From the NCBI GenBank assembly GCA_946411515.1, contig CAMKEH010000007.1, positions 1 through 58,091 on the forward strand: a stretch of DNA of 58,091 bases, read 5' to 3'. Below the pieces are notes generated by a model. That model did no database searches. It saw only the letters and a program-made list of their open reading frames with translations, and had not been told where the DNA came from. Of the stretch, positions 46,016-55,003 are shown piece after piece. Position 1 is the first letter of the stretch. Every line of letters begins with the position of its first letter. A program made the position numbers and the translations under genes. This stretch comes from an uncultured Clostridium sp. (lineage in GTDB: Bacteria > Bacillota > Clostridia > TANB77 > CAG-508).

Positions 46016-47759
46016 ATGTATAGGACAAAAAATTGTGGAGAATTAACAATTAAAAATGCTGGAGAGACAGTAGAACTTAGTGGTTGGATTCAAAAAATTA
46101 GAAACCTAGGTGGAATGATATTTATAGATTTGAGAGATGAATTTGGAATAACTCAAATAGTTATAAAAAATGAATTAGAAGAACAAGTAAAAGATATAAA
46201 TACAGAAAGTTGTATCCACATTTCACGGAAAAGTTGTGGAAAGAGAAAGCAAAAATAAAAAAATTGCTACTGGTGAAATTGAAGTTATTGCAGATAAAAT
46301 AGAAGTACTTGGAAAATGTAAAAATGTACTTCCATTTGAAATAAATACAGACCAAGAAGTAAGAGAAGATCTAAGATTAGAATATAGATTTTTGGATTTA
46401 AGAAATGAAAAATTACACAATAATATTTTACTTCGTTCTAAGATATTAAAAACTTTAAGAGATAAAATGGATGAATTAGACTTTACAGAAATACAAACAC
46501 CAATTTTAGCAAATTCATCACCAGAGGGTGCAAGAGATTATTTAGTGCCTAGTAGATTAAATCCAGGTGAGTTTTATGCACTTCCACAAGCACCACAACA
46601 ATTTAAACAATTACTTATGGTAGGTGGATTTAATAAATATTATCAAATAGCACCATGCTTTAGGGACGAAGATCCAAGAGCAGATAGAGCACCAGGAGAA
46701 TTTTATCAATTAGATTTTGAAATGAGTTTTGCAACCCAAGAAGATGTATTTAAAGTAATAGAGGAAGTAGTGCCATATACGTTTGAAAAATTTACAAATT
46801 GGAAAGTAGATAAAGGGCCATTTATAAGAATACCATATAAAGAAGCTATGGAAAAATACGGAATAGATAAACCAGATTTAAGAAATCCATTAATAATACA
46901 AGATGCAACAGACATATTTAAATACTCAGATTTTAATGCATTTAAAGGTAAAACTATAAAAGTAATAGTAGTACCAGAAGGTAGCAAACAAGGAAGAAAA
47001 TTCTTTGATAAAATGGGAGAATTTGCTGTTTCTTCAGAAGTGGGAGCAAAAGGTTTAGCTTGGACAAAATTTGAACAAGATGGAAGTATTACTGGTGGAA
47101 TTTCTAAATTCATAACTGAAGATATGAAAAAATCTTTAGAAAAAATTGGAGCTGAAAATGGTTCTGCAATTTTCTTTATAGCAGATGAATTTGCAAAAGC
47201 TCAAAAAATAGCAGGGCTTGTTAGAATAGAATTAGGAAAAAGATTAGATTTAATAGAAAAAAATGTGTACAAATTCTGTTTTATAGTAGATTTTCCTATG
47301 TATGAATTATCAGATGAAGGAACAATAGACTTTAGCCATAATCCATTTTCTATGCCACAAGGTGGATTAGAAGCTTTAGAAAACAAAGATCCATTGGATA
47401 TTTTAGCATATCAATATGATTTAGTATGTAATGGATATGAAATGGCATCTGGAGCAGTAAGAAATCACAATCCAGAAATAATGGTAAAAGCATTTGAAAT
47501 AGCAGGTTATACCGAAGAAGATGTTAAAAACAGATTTGGTGCGCTATATAATGCATTCCAATACGGTACACCGCCACATGCTGGTGCAGCACCAGGTGTA
47601 GATAGAATGGTAATGTTAATTGCTGATTCTCAAAATATAAGAGAAGTAATAGCATTTCCAAAAAATAAAAAAGCGAGAGACTTACTTATGAGAGCACCAT
47701 CTGTAGTATATGAGCAACAACTAAAAGATGTACATATAAAATTAGAAGATAATAAATAA
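46016..47759 (+). CDS. aspS: Aspartyl-tRNA synthetase, read through a +1 CGG shift
   Basis: An essential class II synthetase of about 580 residues if the frame moves +1 at 46226. The N-terminal OB-fold anticodon-binding domain (GWIQKIRNLGGMIFIDLRDEFG) is in the first frame and ends ESCIHIS-CGG. Skipping C46226 gives HISGKVVERES, the OB-fold consensus. The catalytic core follows: FRDEDPRADR (motif 2) and GAAPGVDRM (motif 3). Without the shift only a 10-residue tail is added and translation ends at 46258. ATG 46016 is selected over an in-frame ATG at 45971 by its position before the family N-terminus. Confidence 0.92.
46226..46229 (+). other. Recoding site 4: CGGA in aspS
   Basis: TCA-C-GGA-AAA: zero-frame CGG 46226-46228. 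Skipping the C restores ISGKVVER. Confidence 0.87.
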
Positions 47760-47845
47760 AAATGTGAAAAAGTCTTGTATTAAATTTTTAAGTATGATAT
47801 AAATATATTATAAAAATAAAGCTAAGCAAGAAAGGCGGAGTTTTT

Positions 47846-48586
47846 GTGGAAGAAGAATTATTAAAAGATGCAAAGACAATACTAATTGTCGATGATGAAC
47901 AACCGATTGTTGATATATTGGTTTATAATCTAAGAAAAGAAGGGTATAACACTATAGAAGCAAGTGATGGTATAACAGCAGTTGATATGGCACTAGAAAA
48001 GAAACCAGATTTAATCTTGTTAGATATAATGCTTCCAAAATTAGATGGATTATCTGTATGTAAAAGAATTAAAAATTCTCTAAATGTACCAATACTTATG
48101 CTAACTGCTAAAGATGGTGAAATTGATAAGATATTAGGATTAGAGCTTGGTGCAGATGATTATATAACTAAGCCATTTAGCGTAAGGGAATTAGTTGCAA
48201 GAGTGAAAGCAAACTTAAGAAAAGTAGAAGCAGTTTCTAATGTTCAAATAGAACCAATTGCTAATGATAAAAAACAAGATAGTAAAATTGTTATTGGAGA
48301 ATTAGAACTTGATTTAGATAAATTTGAAACTAAGGTAAGAGGAGAAGTAATAGACTTAACTTTAAGAGAATTTGAAGTATTAAAATTTTTAGCTTCCCAA
48401 CCAGAGCAAGTTGTAACAAGAGAAATTTTATTAGAGAAAGTTTGGGGATATGAATATTATGGAGATATTAGAACAGTAGATGTTACTGTAAGAAGAATCA
48501 GAGAAAAAATAGAAAAGGATACATCAGCTCCAAAAATATTAATTACAAAAAGAGGAGTAGGTTATTATATTGCAAGTAATAATTAA
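47846..48586 (+). CDS. OmpR/PhoB-family response regulator
   Basis: 246 residues. Receiver with acidic DD (16-17), phosphoacceptor D60 (LILLDIMLP) and K109, then a winged-helix domain (LTLREFEVLKFLASQPEQVVTRE, DVTVRRIREKIE). It resembles WalR/PhoB-type regulators. No histidine kinase gene follows, so it is an orphan here. GTG start at 47846 after GGCGGAG. Confidence 0.92.
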   Translation: MEEELLKDAKTILIVDDEQPIVDILVYNLRKEGYNTIEASDGITAVDMALEKKPDLILLDIMLPKLDGLSVCKRIKNSLNVPILMLTAKDGEIDKILGLELGADDYITKPFSVRELVARVKANLRKVEAVSNVQIEPIANDKKQDSKIVIGELELDLDKFETKVRGEVIDLTLREFEVLKFLASQPEQVVTREILLEKVWGYEYYGDIRTVDVTVRRIREKIEKDTSAPKILITKRGVGYYIASNN

Positions 48587-48676
48587 ATAGTATAATTAAT
48601 GTAGGTAGAAGATATAATGTTTTCTACCTAAAATTTATTTAGAATAAAAAAATAATATGCAGATGGAAGTGATAAT

Positions 48677-49540
48677 ATGGAAATAATAGTTGGGAAAACG
48701 GCAGGTTTTTGCTATGGAGTAAAAAGGGCAGTTGAAGGAGCTAAAAAAGAACTAAAGCAGAATAAAGAAAATGTGTATTGTTTAGGAGAACTAGTTCATA
48801 ATGAACAAGTGATTAAAGAATTGGAAAATCAAGGTATAACATTTATAAATAGCTTAATAAATAATAAAGATATATTTATAATAAGAGCACATGGAGCAGA
48901 AAAAAATATATATGACATAGCTGAAAAAAATAATATTAAACTAAAAGATTATACATGTCCAAATGTATTAAAAATTCATGAGATTGCCGGTGAATTTTCT
49001 AAAAAAGGATATTATATTTTTTTATGTGGCAATAAAAATCATCCTGAAAATATTGGAACAATAAGTTATTGTGGTGATAATGTTTATATTATTGAAAATG
49101 AAGATACTGTAAGTGAAGCTTTAGGAAAAATCAATGATGCAGAGACAAAAAAGCTTTTACTTATTTCTCAGACAACATATAGTTTAGAAAAATTTCAAAA
49201 AATAGAAAAAATTATAAAAAACAAAATTAATAAAGATATAAAATTGGTAATAAAAAATACTATTTGTAGAGCTACTGAATTGAGACAAGAAGAGACAAAA
49301 CAATTAGCTAAAAAAGTAGATTATATGATAATCATAGGAGGAAAAAATAGTTCAAACACTAAAAAATTATATGAGATAGCAAAAAAAAATTGTAATAATA
49401 GCATATGTATAGAAACAGAAAAAGAATTAAATTTAGATGAATTAACTGGAAAAGAAAAAATAGGTATTATGGCAGGAGCATCTACTCCTAAAGAGAGTAT
49501 AGATGGAGTATGTGAAAAATTAAAATTGTTAAATTATTAA
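48677..49540 (+). CDS. ispH: 4-hydroxy-3-methylbut-2-enyl diphosphate reductase
   Basis: 287 residues. Last enzyme of the MEP isoprenoid pathway, with a 4Fe-4S cluster held by C12 (GFCYGV), C94 (YTCPNV) and C197 (NTICRAT). Substrate residues REQ-like RQEE and the AGASTPKESI end are present. It stands alone between the regulator and a terminator. Confidence 0.96.
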   Translation: MEIIVGKTAGFCYGVKRAVEGAKKELKQNKENVYCLGELVHNEQVIKELENQGITFINSLINNKDIFIIRAHGAEKNIYDIAEKNNIKLKDYTCPNVLKIHEIAGEFSKKGYYIFLCGNKNHPENIGTISYCGDNVYIIENEDTVSEALGKINDAETKKLLLISQTTYSLEKFQKIEKIIKNKINKDIKLVIKNTICRATELRQEETKQLAKKVDYMIIIGGKNSSNTKKLYEIAKKNCNNSICIETEKELNLDELTGKEKIGIMAGASTPKESIDGVCEKLKLLNY

Positions 49541-49547
49541 AATTAAG

Positions 49548-49585
49548 AAACACGGAAATAGAAGAAATCTCTAATCCGTGTTTTT
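49548..49585. terminator. Bidirectional terminator between ispH and the PASTA transpeptidase
   Basis: AAACACGGA / TCCGTGTTT stem with T runs on both sides. Confidence 0.75.
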
Positions 49586-49598
49586 ATAATTATATTAA

Positions 49599-51887
49599 TT
49601 AATGTGCATCAGTTAAGTTTTGTTTCAAAGTAACTTTTATAATACTTCCTTCTTGAACTTGTTCTTCTTTTATAGGATCTTGAGAAGTAACAATGCCACT
49701 TCCTTGAATATCAATATTTAAATTTTTAGATTTTAGGGTATTTGTTGCTTCTGAAGCATTCATTCCTTTTAAATCAGGAACAGTTACAGATGTTGATACG
49801 TTACTGTCAGCACCATAAATTACTACAATAGAATTTCTTGATAAGTATGCTCCTGGTTTAGGAGTTTGATCTGATACTAAAGTATTATTTGCGTCTCCAG
49901 CTACATAAGATTTAGTTGTAAATCCTGAGCTTTTTAATATTTTTTCAGCTTCTGCAACAGTTTTGTTTTTTATATCGGGAACTATAATTAAGTTATCATT
50001 TGAATCGTTATTAGAGGTTTCCTCTGAAGAAGGAATACCTAAGTAAGGAAGAATTTCCGATAACATTTGTGAAACTACAGGACCAGCAAGTTGACCTCCT
50101 TGGTGATTATTTTTTGGTGGATCATAAAGTGTTAATAATAAAACTATTTGTGTGTCTTCGACAGGAGAAATAGCCACATAAGAAGCAACATAACCTTCAT
50201 CTAAATTATTATATCTAGGTTCTGAAGTACCTGTTTTTCCTCCAATGGAATATCCTGTTACTGCAGCATGTTTACCAGTTCCAACAGTTGCAACAGACTC
50301 CATCATGGATTTAACTTGTTCTGCGGTGGATTTGGAAATAACTTGTCTAACTTCTGTTACAGGAATTTCACTTACTGCATTTGTATCTGTATTAGTAAGC
50401 TGTTTTACAATTCGAGGTTTCATTAGTTTACCGTCATTTGCTACACACGATATTGCTGTTGCCATTTGAAGCGGAGTAATATTTAATCTTTGACCAAAAG
50501 ACATTGTGGCAAGTTCAACAGGCCCTACTGTATCTAATTTTTGAAATATACTACTTTGTTCACCAGATAATCCTGAATCTGTAGATTCAAATAATCCAAA
50601 TGCTTGATAATACTTATACAAAGTAGGTGCTCCAATTCTTTTTCCTAATTGCATAAAAGCTGGGTTGCATGAATTGCATAATGCTTCTCTTAAAGTTTGT
50701 ACTCCATGAGGTTGTGTTCGCCAACAAGCTATTCTTAAAGGTTTATCAGAAGAGGCATCTGCAAATTCTTCGTAACCTTTACAATAAAAATCACCTGCTT
50801 TATCAGTTGTTGTAATGTTTTCTTCTATAGCAACAGAAGCAGTAATAACTTTAAATACAGAACCAGGCTCATAAGTTTCTATAACTGATTTATTTGACCA
50901 CATTTTATTTAAAGCTTCACTTTTTTCTTCATCTGAAAGAGAATCATAAGTTTCTGCAAGTTTTTCGTTTGGTGTGTAAGGTGAATTTAAGTTGTAATTT
51001 GGATAACATGCCATCGCAAGAATATCACCATTTTTAGGGTTCATTACAATTACATTTCCACCCTTTTTACAATCATTATCATCTACAGCTTGTTTTAAAT
51101 ATTTTTCTACAATAGATTGAATATTATAATCAATTGTAAGGGTTAAGTCACTACCATTTTCAGCTGATATATATTTTTCTTCTGCATTTGGTATTTCTTG
51201 TTGATTGCTTCCTTTTGAACTAACAATTTTCCCAGGAGTACCTGTTAAATAATCATCCCACTTTGATTCTAGACCACTTAAGCCTTGATTGTCACTACCA
51301 CAAAAGCCAATTACATTGGATGCAACTGTTTCATAAGGATAATATCTTTTTGTATCTTCATCTATATTAATACCAACTGAAATATCATTTTCTTTCATCC
51401 AATTTTTTAATTTATCAACTTTTTCTTGCCCAACTTTTTTAGCTATTGTTTCAACTGGAGAATTACTAGTTACTTTTTCTAAAGATTCATTGTAATCTAT
51501 TTCAAATATTTCAGAAAAACCTTTTGCAATCTTTTCTTGCAAAGTTTTAGTTTCAACTTCAGAAGATTTTATAAATTTACCTGGATTAATTGTTATTGTA
51601 TCGACTTGAGCGCTGATAGCTAAAGCTTTTCCAGTTGAATCATAAATATTTCCACGTTTAGGACTTATTATTTGATTAATTGTTTGTTGATTATATGCTA
51701 ATTCTTTTAAGTAATTTCCTTGAGCAAATTGTAAAAATCCTATTCTAGTTATTAACAAAATAAGAATAATTATTGTTATAAGTAATGTTGTTTTCAATTT
51801 TTTGGAATGAATAAAATTTCTAGAATCAAAATTAGTATTCATTTTTACAATTTTTCGTTTACTTTTTATATTTTTATTATTTTTCAT
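49599..51887 (-). CDS. Class B penicillin-binding protein with two PASTA domains (SpoVD/PBP2 type)
   Basis: 762 residues. A basic cytoplasmic tail and membrane anchor (about 31-50) precede the dimerisation domain (PKRGNIYDSTG). The transpeptidase has SVFK at 343-346, SCN at 406-408 and KTG at 551-553. Two PASTA domains follow at about 631-696 and 699-757. It cross-links peptidoglycan. It may be the vegetative FtsI/PbpB or the spore-cortex SpoVD; the sequence alone does not decide, and no division-cluster genes surround it. Confidence 0.93.
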   Translation of the reverse strand: MKNNKNIKSKRKIVKMNTNFDSRNFIHSKKLKTTLLITIIILILLITRIGFLQFAQGNYLKELAYNQQTINQIISPKRGNIYDSTGKALAISAQVDTITINPGKFIKSSEVETKTLQEKIAKGFSEIFEIDYNESLEKVTSNSPVETIAKKVGQEKVDKLKNWMKENDISVGINIDEDTKRYYPYETVASNVIGFCGSDNQGLSGLESKWDDYLTGTPGKIVSSKGSNQQEIPNAEEKYISAENGSDLTLTIDYNIQSIVEKYLKQAVDDNDCKKGGNVIVMNPKNGDILAMACYPNYNLNSPYTPNEKLAETYDSLSDEEKSEALNKMWSNKSVIETYEPGSVFKVITASVAIEENITTTDKAGDFYCKGYEEFADASSDKPLRIACWRTQPHGVQTLREALCNSCNPAFMQLGKRIGAPTLYKYYQAFGLFESTDSGLSGEQSSIFQKLDTVGPVELATMSFGQRLNITPLQMATAISCVANDGKLMKPRIVKQLTNTDTNAVSEIPVTEVRQVISKSTAEQVKSMMESVATVGTGKHAAVTGYSIGGKTGTSEPRYNNLDEGYVASYVAISPVEDTQIVLLLTLYDPPKNNHQGGQLAGPVVSQMLSEILPYLGIPSSEETSNNDSNDNLIIVPDIKNKTVAEAEKILKSSGFTTKSYVAGDANNTLVSDQTPKPGAYLSRNSIVVIYGADSNVSTSVTVPDLKGMNASEATNTLKSKNLNIDIQGSGIVTSQDPIKEEQVQEGSIIKVTLKQNLTDAH

Positions 51888-52011
51888 AAATATGCCTCTT
51901 TAGTTTAAATTTTCAAGTATATTTTATATTAAAAAATAGTAAAAATCAATAAAAACTTGAAAAAGTACCATATTTATAATAAAATATTAAAAAATAAAAG
52001 TGGAGATTATT

Positions 52012-52866
52012 ATGAGTATATTAGAAGAAACTAGATTTATGATGAATAAATATAATATAAAAGCTAATAAATCATTAGGGCAAAATTTTTTGGTTAGTGA
52101 AGAAGTGGTAAATACAATAGTACAAAGTAGTAATATGGGAAAAGATGATTTAGTAATAGAAATTGGACCAGGACTTGGAACTTTAACAAAATATTTACTA
52201 GAAAAAGCAAAAAAAGTAATATGTGTTGAGTTAGACCCTAAAATGATAAATATTTTAAATGATAGATTTAAGTTATATGATAATTTAGAAATAATAAATG
52301 AAGATATATTAAAAGTAGACTTAAAATCAATTATTAAAAATGAAAAGGAAAATAATAAAGTAAAGAATGTAAAGATTGTAGCAAATCTTCCATATTATAT
52401 AACTACTCCAATAATTATGAAATTGTTAGAAGAACAATTAGAACTAGAAAGTATAACAGTTATGATACAAAAAGAAGTAGCAGATAGATTAATTGAAATT
52501 CCTGGAGATAAAAATACTGGAGCAATTACATATACTGTATATTATTATTCTATTGGAGAAAAAATAATAGAAGTTCCAAAAGATTCTTTTATCCCAGAAC
52601 CAGAAGTAACTTCAGAAGTGATAAAATTAAAAATACGTAAAGAATCACCAGTACAAGTTAAGAATAAAGAATTAATGTTTAAAATAATAAAAAATGCTTT
52701 TATGCAAAGAAGAAAAACTCTTCTTAATGCATTAACTAATACAAAGATATTTAAAAATAAAGAAGAAGGAATAAAAATATTAAATGATTTAAATTTAGAT
52801 GAAAATGTTAGAGCAGAAAAGTTAACATTACAAGACTTTGCAAACATTGCAAATAATTTTGAATAA
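52012..52866 (+). CDS. rsmA: 16S rRNA dimethyladenosine transferase
   Basis: 284 residues; SAM-dependent dimethylation of two adenines in the 3' hairpin of 16S rRNA. Motifs: KANKSLGQNFLVSE, VIEIGPGLGTLT, NLPYYITTPII and FMQRRKTLLNAL. Start ATG 52012 has GGAGA upstream; the in-frame GTG at 52000 does not. Confidence 0.97.
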   Translation: MSILEETRFMMNKYNIKANKSLGQNFLVSEEVVNTIVQSSNMGKDDLVIEIGPGLGTLTKYLLEKAKKVICVELDPKMINILNDRFKLYDNLEIINEDILKVDLKSIIKNEKENNKVKNVKIVANLPYYITTPIIMKLLEEQLELESITVMIQKEVADRLIEIPGDKNTGAITYTVYYYSIGEKIIEVPKDSFIPEPEVTSEVIKLKIRKESPVQVKNKELMFKIIKNAFMQRRKTLLNALTNTKIFKNKEEGIKILNDLNLDENVRAEKLTLQDFANIANNFE

Positions 52867-52920
52867 TATAATTATAAATAGTAAAATTTCCTGTAATATA
52901 TTTTATTAAACTAAAAAGCG

Positions 52921-52947
52921 AAAAGCCTTCATGAAAGAAGGCTTTTC
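52921..52947. terminator. Bidirectional terminator downstream of rsmA
   Basis: AAAAGCCTTC / GAAGGCTTTT stem with T runs on both strands, between convergent rsmA and the small minus-strand ORF. Confidence 0.8.
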
Positions 52948-52954
52948 TGTAATG

Positions 52955-53188
52955 TTATTCTTCCCGAGTTTCCTCAGAAGGATCTTCTGCATCAAGTAAA
53001 ATGAAATTATTTACTTTAATGTAGAAGTTTGCTGAGGCATACTTGAACTTGGATGTTAACATTTTTTCAATGTCTTTAATGTCCTTAGGAGTTTTTATTT
53101 CAGACTCTAAGGGAAAAACTCCATTGTCAAAAGACACAGATCCATTGTCAAGGTTGATAGCATAACTAATGAAATAGTTATATTCCAT
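52955..53188 (-). CDS. Small unknown protein with a CGG codon near its end
   Basis: 77 residues, starting at ATG 53188 after AAAGGAG. Pattern SYAINLDNGSVSFDN...DIKDIEKML...NFILL recalls small uncharacterised proteins of Firmicutes mobile elements. Codon 75 of 77 is CGG (minus strand, 52964-52966), one of only two in-frame CGG codons outside the recoding sites. Read +1, the chain would run 19 codons further, through the terminator hairpin. Since the zero-frame stop is before the hairpin, the Arg reading looks natural unless the end is expendable. Confidence 0.65.
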   Translation of the reverse strand: MEYNYFISYAINLDNGSVSFDNGVFPLESEIKTPKDIKDIEKMLTSKFKYASANFYIKVNNFILLDAEDPSEETREE

Positions 53189-53346
53189 TTTTAAGTCTCC
53201 TTTCATGAAGTATTTAAGATTAAAAAATTAAATAATCTTAGTCAACTACTGTTAACATAATAATTATAGCAAAATTTATAAATAAAGTCAAATTGAATAA
53301 AATGTTTTGAATAATGAATATGCAAACATAAATTTGCAGAAATGCA

Positions 53347-53375
53347 TTGACTTTTTTTAATAATATATATATAAT
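53347..53375 (+). promoter_or_regulatory. Promoter of the HD-domain gene
   Basis: TTGACT at 53347-53352, 17-bp spacer, TATAAT at 53370-53375. Confidence 0.75.
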
Positions 53376-53408
53376 AGGCTCATAGAAAGTATAAAGGTGG
53401 GGCAAAAA

Positions 53409-53963
53409 ATGAAGGAAGAATTTTTAAGTATTCTTAGAAAAGTAGAAAGAGATGGAATAGAGGATTTAATACAATTTTTAGAAAAATCAGATTTTTTCAA
53501 AGCACCTGCAAGTACAAGATTTCATGGAGATCATGAAGGTGGACTTGTAGAACATAGTATTAAAGTTTATGAAATATTAAAACATAAAGTAGAACACTGT
53601 ATATTAGACATAGATATTCCTGAAGAATCTATAATTATAATAGGTTTATTACACGATATTTGTAAAACTAATTTTTATAAAGTTGATTTTAGAAATGCAA
53701 AAAATGCATTAGGAATATGGGAAAAAGTACCGTATTATACAATAGAAGATACTATACCATATGGACATGGCGAAAAATCAGTTATGATGATTACAGAATA
53801 TATGAAATTAACGCCAGAAGAAAAATATTCAATTCGTTGGCATATGGGTTATACTGAGCCTAAAGAAAATTATAATGCAATTGGAGCAACATATACAAAA
53901 TATCCAATAGCATTATTAACACATGAGGCTGATCTAGAAGCAACATATTTTTATAATACATAA
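53409..53963 (+). CDS. HD-domain phosphohydrolase
   Basis: 184 residues. The sequence FHGDHEGGLVEHSIKVYEILKH followed by LLHDICKTNFY is an HD metal site of the type found in YhaM-like 3'-5' exonucleases, but no OB domain is attached. RWHMGYTEPKE supplies a later conserved His. Substrate unknown, probably a nucleotide or RNA end. ATG 53409 follows AAGGTGGGG; the upstream GTG would overlap that site. Confidence 0.85.
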   Translation: MKEEFLSILRKVERDGIEDLIQFLEKSDFFKAPASTRFHGDHEGGLVEHSIKVYEILKHKVEHCILDIDIPEESIIIIGLLHDICKTNFYKVDFRNAKNALGIWEKVPYYTIEDTIPYGHGEKSVMMITEYMKLTPEEKYSIRWHMGYTEPKENYNAIGATYTKYPIALLTHEADLEATYFYNT

Positions 53964-53987
53964 ATTCTATAAATTGAATAAAGCAAC

Positions 53988-54016
53988 TTGACTTTATAAG
54001 TAAAAATAAATATAAT
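53988..54016 (+). promoter_or_regulatory. Toxin-mRNA promoter of the type I TA-like locus
   Basis: TTGACT at 53988-53993 and TATAAT at 54011-54016, 17-bp spacer. The predicted start is near 54022. Confidence 0.8.
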
Positions 54017-54021
54017 GGTCA

Positions 54022-54052
54022 AGAAAGTAAGAATAAGCAGAATGTGGTTGCC
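54022..54052 (+). repeat. Left arm of inverted repeat at the 5' end of the toxin mRNA
   Basis: AGAAAGTAAGAA (54022-54033), 10 nt, GTGGTTGCC (54044-54052). The same two blocks with the same 10-nt spacing occur inverted at 54283-54253. Confidence 0.85.
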
Positions 54053-54080
54053 ATATCCAATATGATTGGAGGTGGTGTGT

Positions 54081-54197
54081 ATGATAGAAACAACGATTTT
54101 GTTACATATAATAAAATTACTATATGTATCTCTTATATTTGAAACTATTATCACATTTGCCTTAATAATTGCATTTACGCATGAATTAAGCAAATAA
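54081..54197 (+). CDS. Small hydrophobic type I toxin-like peptide
   Basis: 38 residues. A short amphipathic start (MIETTILLHIIKLL), a hydrophobic stretch to about residue 31 and a polar end THELSK. Start ATG 54081 has a strong GGAGGTGGT. Size and character fit the Fst/TxpA/BsrG class of membrane toxins; no specific family match is claimed. It is enclosed by its own promoter, a terminator and an opposing promoter. Confidence 0.7.
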   Translation: MIETTILLHIIKLLYVSLIFETIITFALIIAFTHELSK

Positions 54198-54200
54198 CAT

Positions 54201-54240
54201 AAAAAACACATCTCTGCTTGCCCGGTAGAATGTGTTTTTT
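54201..54240. terminator. Bidirectional terminator of the TA-like locus
   Basis: A perfect 11-bp stem: AAAAAACACAT (54201-54211) with ATGTGTTTTTT (54230-54240), usable from both strands. Confidence 0.85.
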
Positions 54241-54252
54241 AACTTTTTATTA

Positions 54253-54283
54253 GGCAACCACGTTTTGTGGTTTCTTACTTTCT
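54253..54283 (-). repeat. Right arm of inverted repeat at the 5' end of the antisense RNA
   Basis: On the minus strand this reads AGAAAGTAAGAA, 10 nt, GTGGTTGCC, identical in blocks and spacing to 54022-54052. Confidence 0.85.
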
Positions 54284-54289
54284 ATTTAA

Positions 54290-54318
54290 ATTATAGGACA
54301 TTTTTTATTAATTGTCAA
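54290..54318 (-). promoter_or_regulatory. Antisense promoter of the TA-like locus
   Basis: On the minus strand TTGACA (54318-54313), 17-bp spacer, TATAAT (54295-54290): a perfect consensus promoter. Confidence 0.85.
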
Positions 54319-54353
54319 CAATTAAATAAAATTTAATTAGGAAGGAAATAAAG

Positions 54354-54980
54354 ATGCTTGCATATATAAAAGGGAAATTAGAAATGAAAATGACAGGATA
54401 TGTGGTAATTGATGTTGGAGGATTAGGTTACAAAGTATTTATGTCAGAAGTTGGAATAGAAAATATAGGAAATATTGGTGAAACTGTAAAAGTACATACA
54501 TATTATAGAGTTAGAGAAGATGACATTAGTATTTTTGGATTTAACACATTAGAAGAATTAAAAATGTTTGAATTGTTACTTGGAGTGAGCGGAGTTGGAG
54601 CAAAAACAGCTTTAACAATGCTTGCTGTATGTGAACCATCTGAATTTGCTTTAGCTGTAATTTCAGAAGATGTAAAAGCATTAACTGGAATTCCAGGAAT
54701 TGGACCAAAATCCGCTAAAAGAATTATTTTAGAATTAAAAGATAAAATAAAGAAAGAGCAAGAAATAGAAAATATTAAAAATCAAGTAGAAGATAAAAAA
54801 TCAAATACTAAAGTACAACTTGCAATCAAAAATGATGATAAATTACAAGAAGCAATTTCAGCACTTCAAGTATTAGGCTATAACAAAAAACAAATTGAAA
54901 AAGTTTTTGAAAATATAGATACAAAAGAAATGTCAACAGAAGAATTAATTAAAAAAGGTTTAAATTTATTAAGTATGTAA
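54354..54980 (+). CDS. ruvA: Holliday junction DNA helicase subunit RuvA
   Basis: 208 residues. OB domain (MLAYIKGKLEMKMTGYVVIDVGGLGYKV), two HhH motifs (LLGVSGVGAKTALTML and LTGIPGIGPKSAKRIILELKDK) and a C-terminal RuvB-binding three-helix domain after an acidic linker. ruvB does not follow; the next gene is rarA. Confidence 0.97.
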   Translation: MLAYIKGKLEMKMTGYVVIDVGGLGYKVFMSEVGIENIGNIGETVKVHTYYRVREDDISIFGFNTLEELKMFELLLGVSGVGAKTALTMLAVCEPSEFALAVISEDVKALTGIPGIGPKSAKRIILELKDKIKKEQEIENIKNQVEDKKSNTKVQLAIKNDDKLQEAISALQVLGYNKKQIEKVFENIDTKEMSTEELIKKGLNLLSM

Positions 54981-55003
54981 ATATAAAGGAAGAAGTGTAA
55001 AAG

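Larger units (their letters stand above)
54201..54283 (-). ncRNA. Predicted antisense RNA antitoxin
   Basis: Transcribed leftward from the promoter at 54290-54318. It would begin with AGAAAGTAAGAA and GTGGTTGCC, carry a 5' hairpin ACCAC/GTGGT, and end at the shared terminator. It overlaps the toxin mRNA at its 3' end. Length about 85 nt. Confidence 0.65.
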
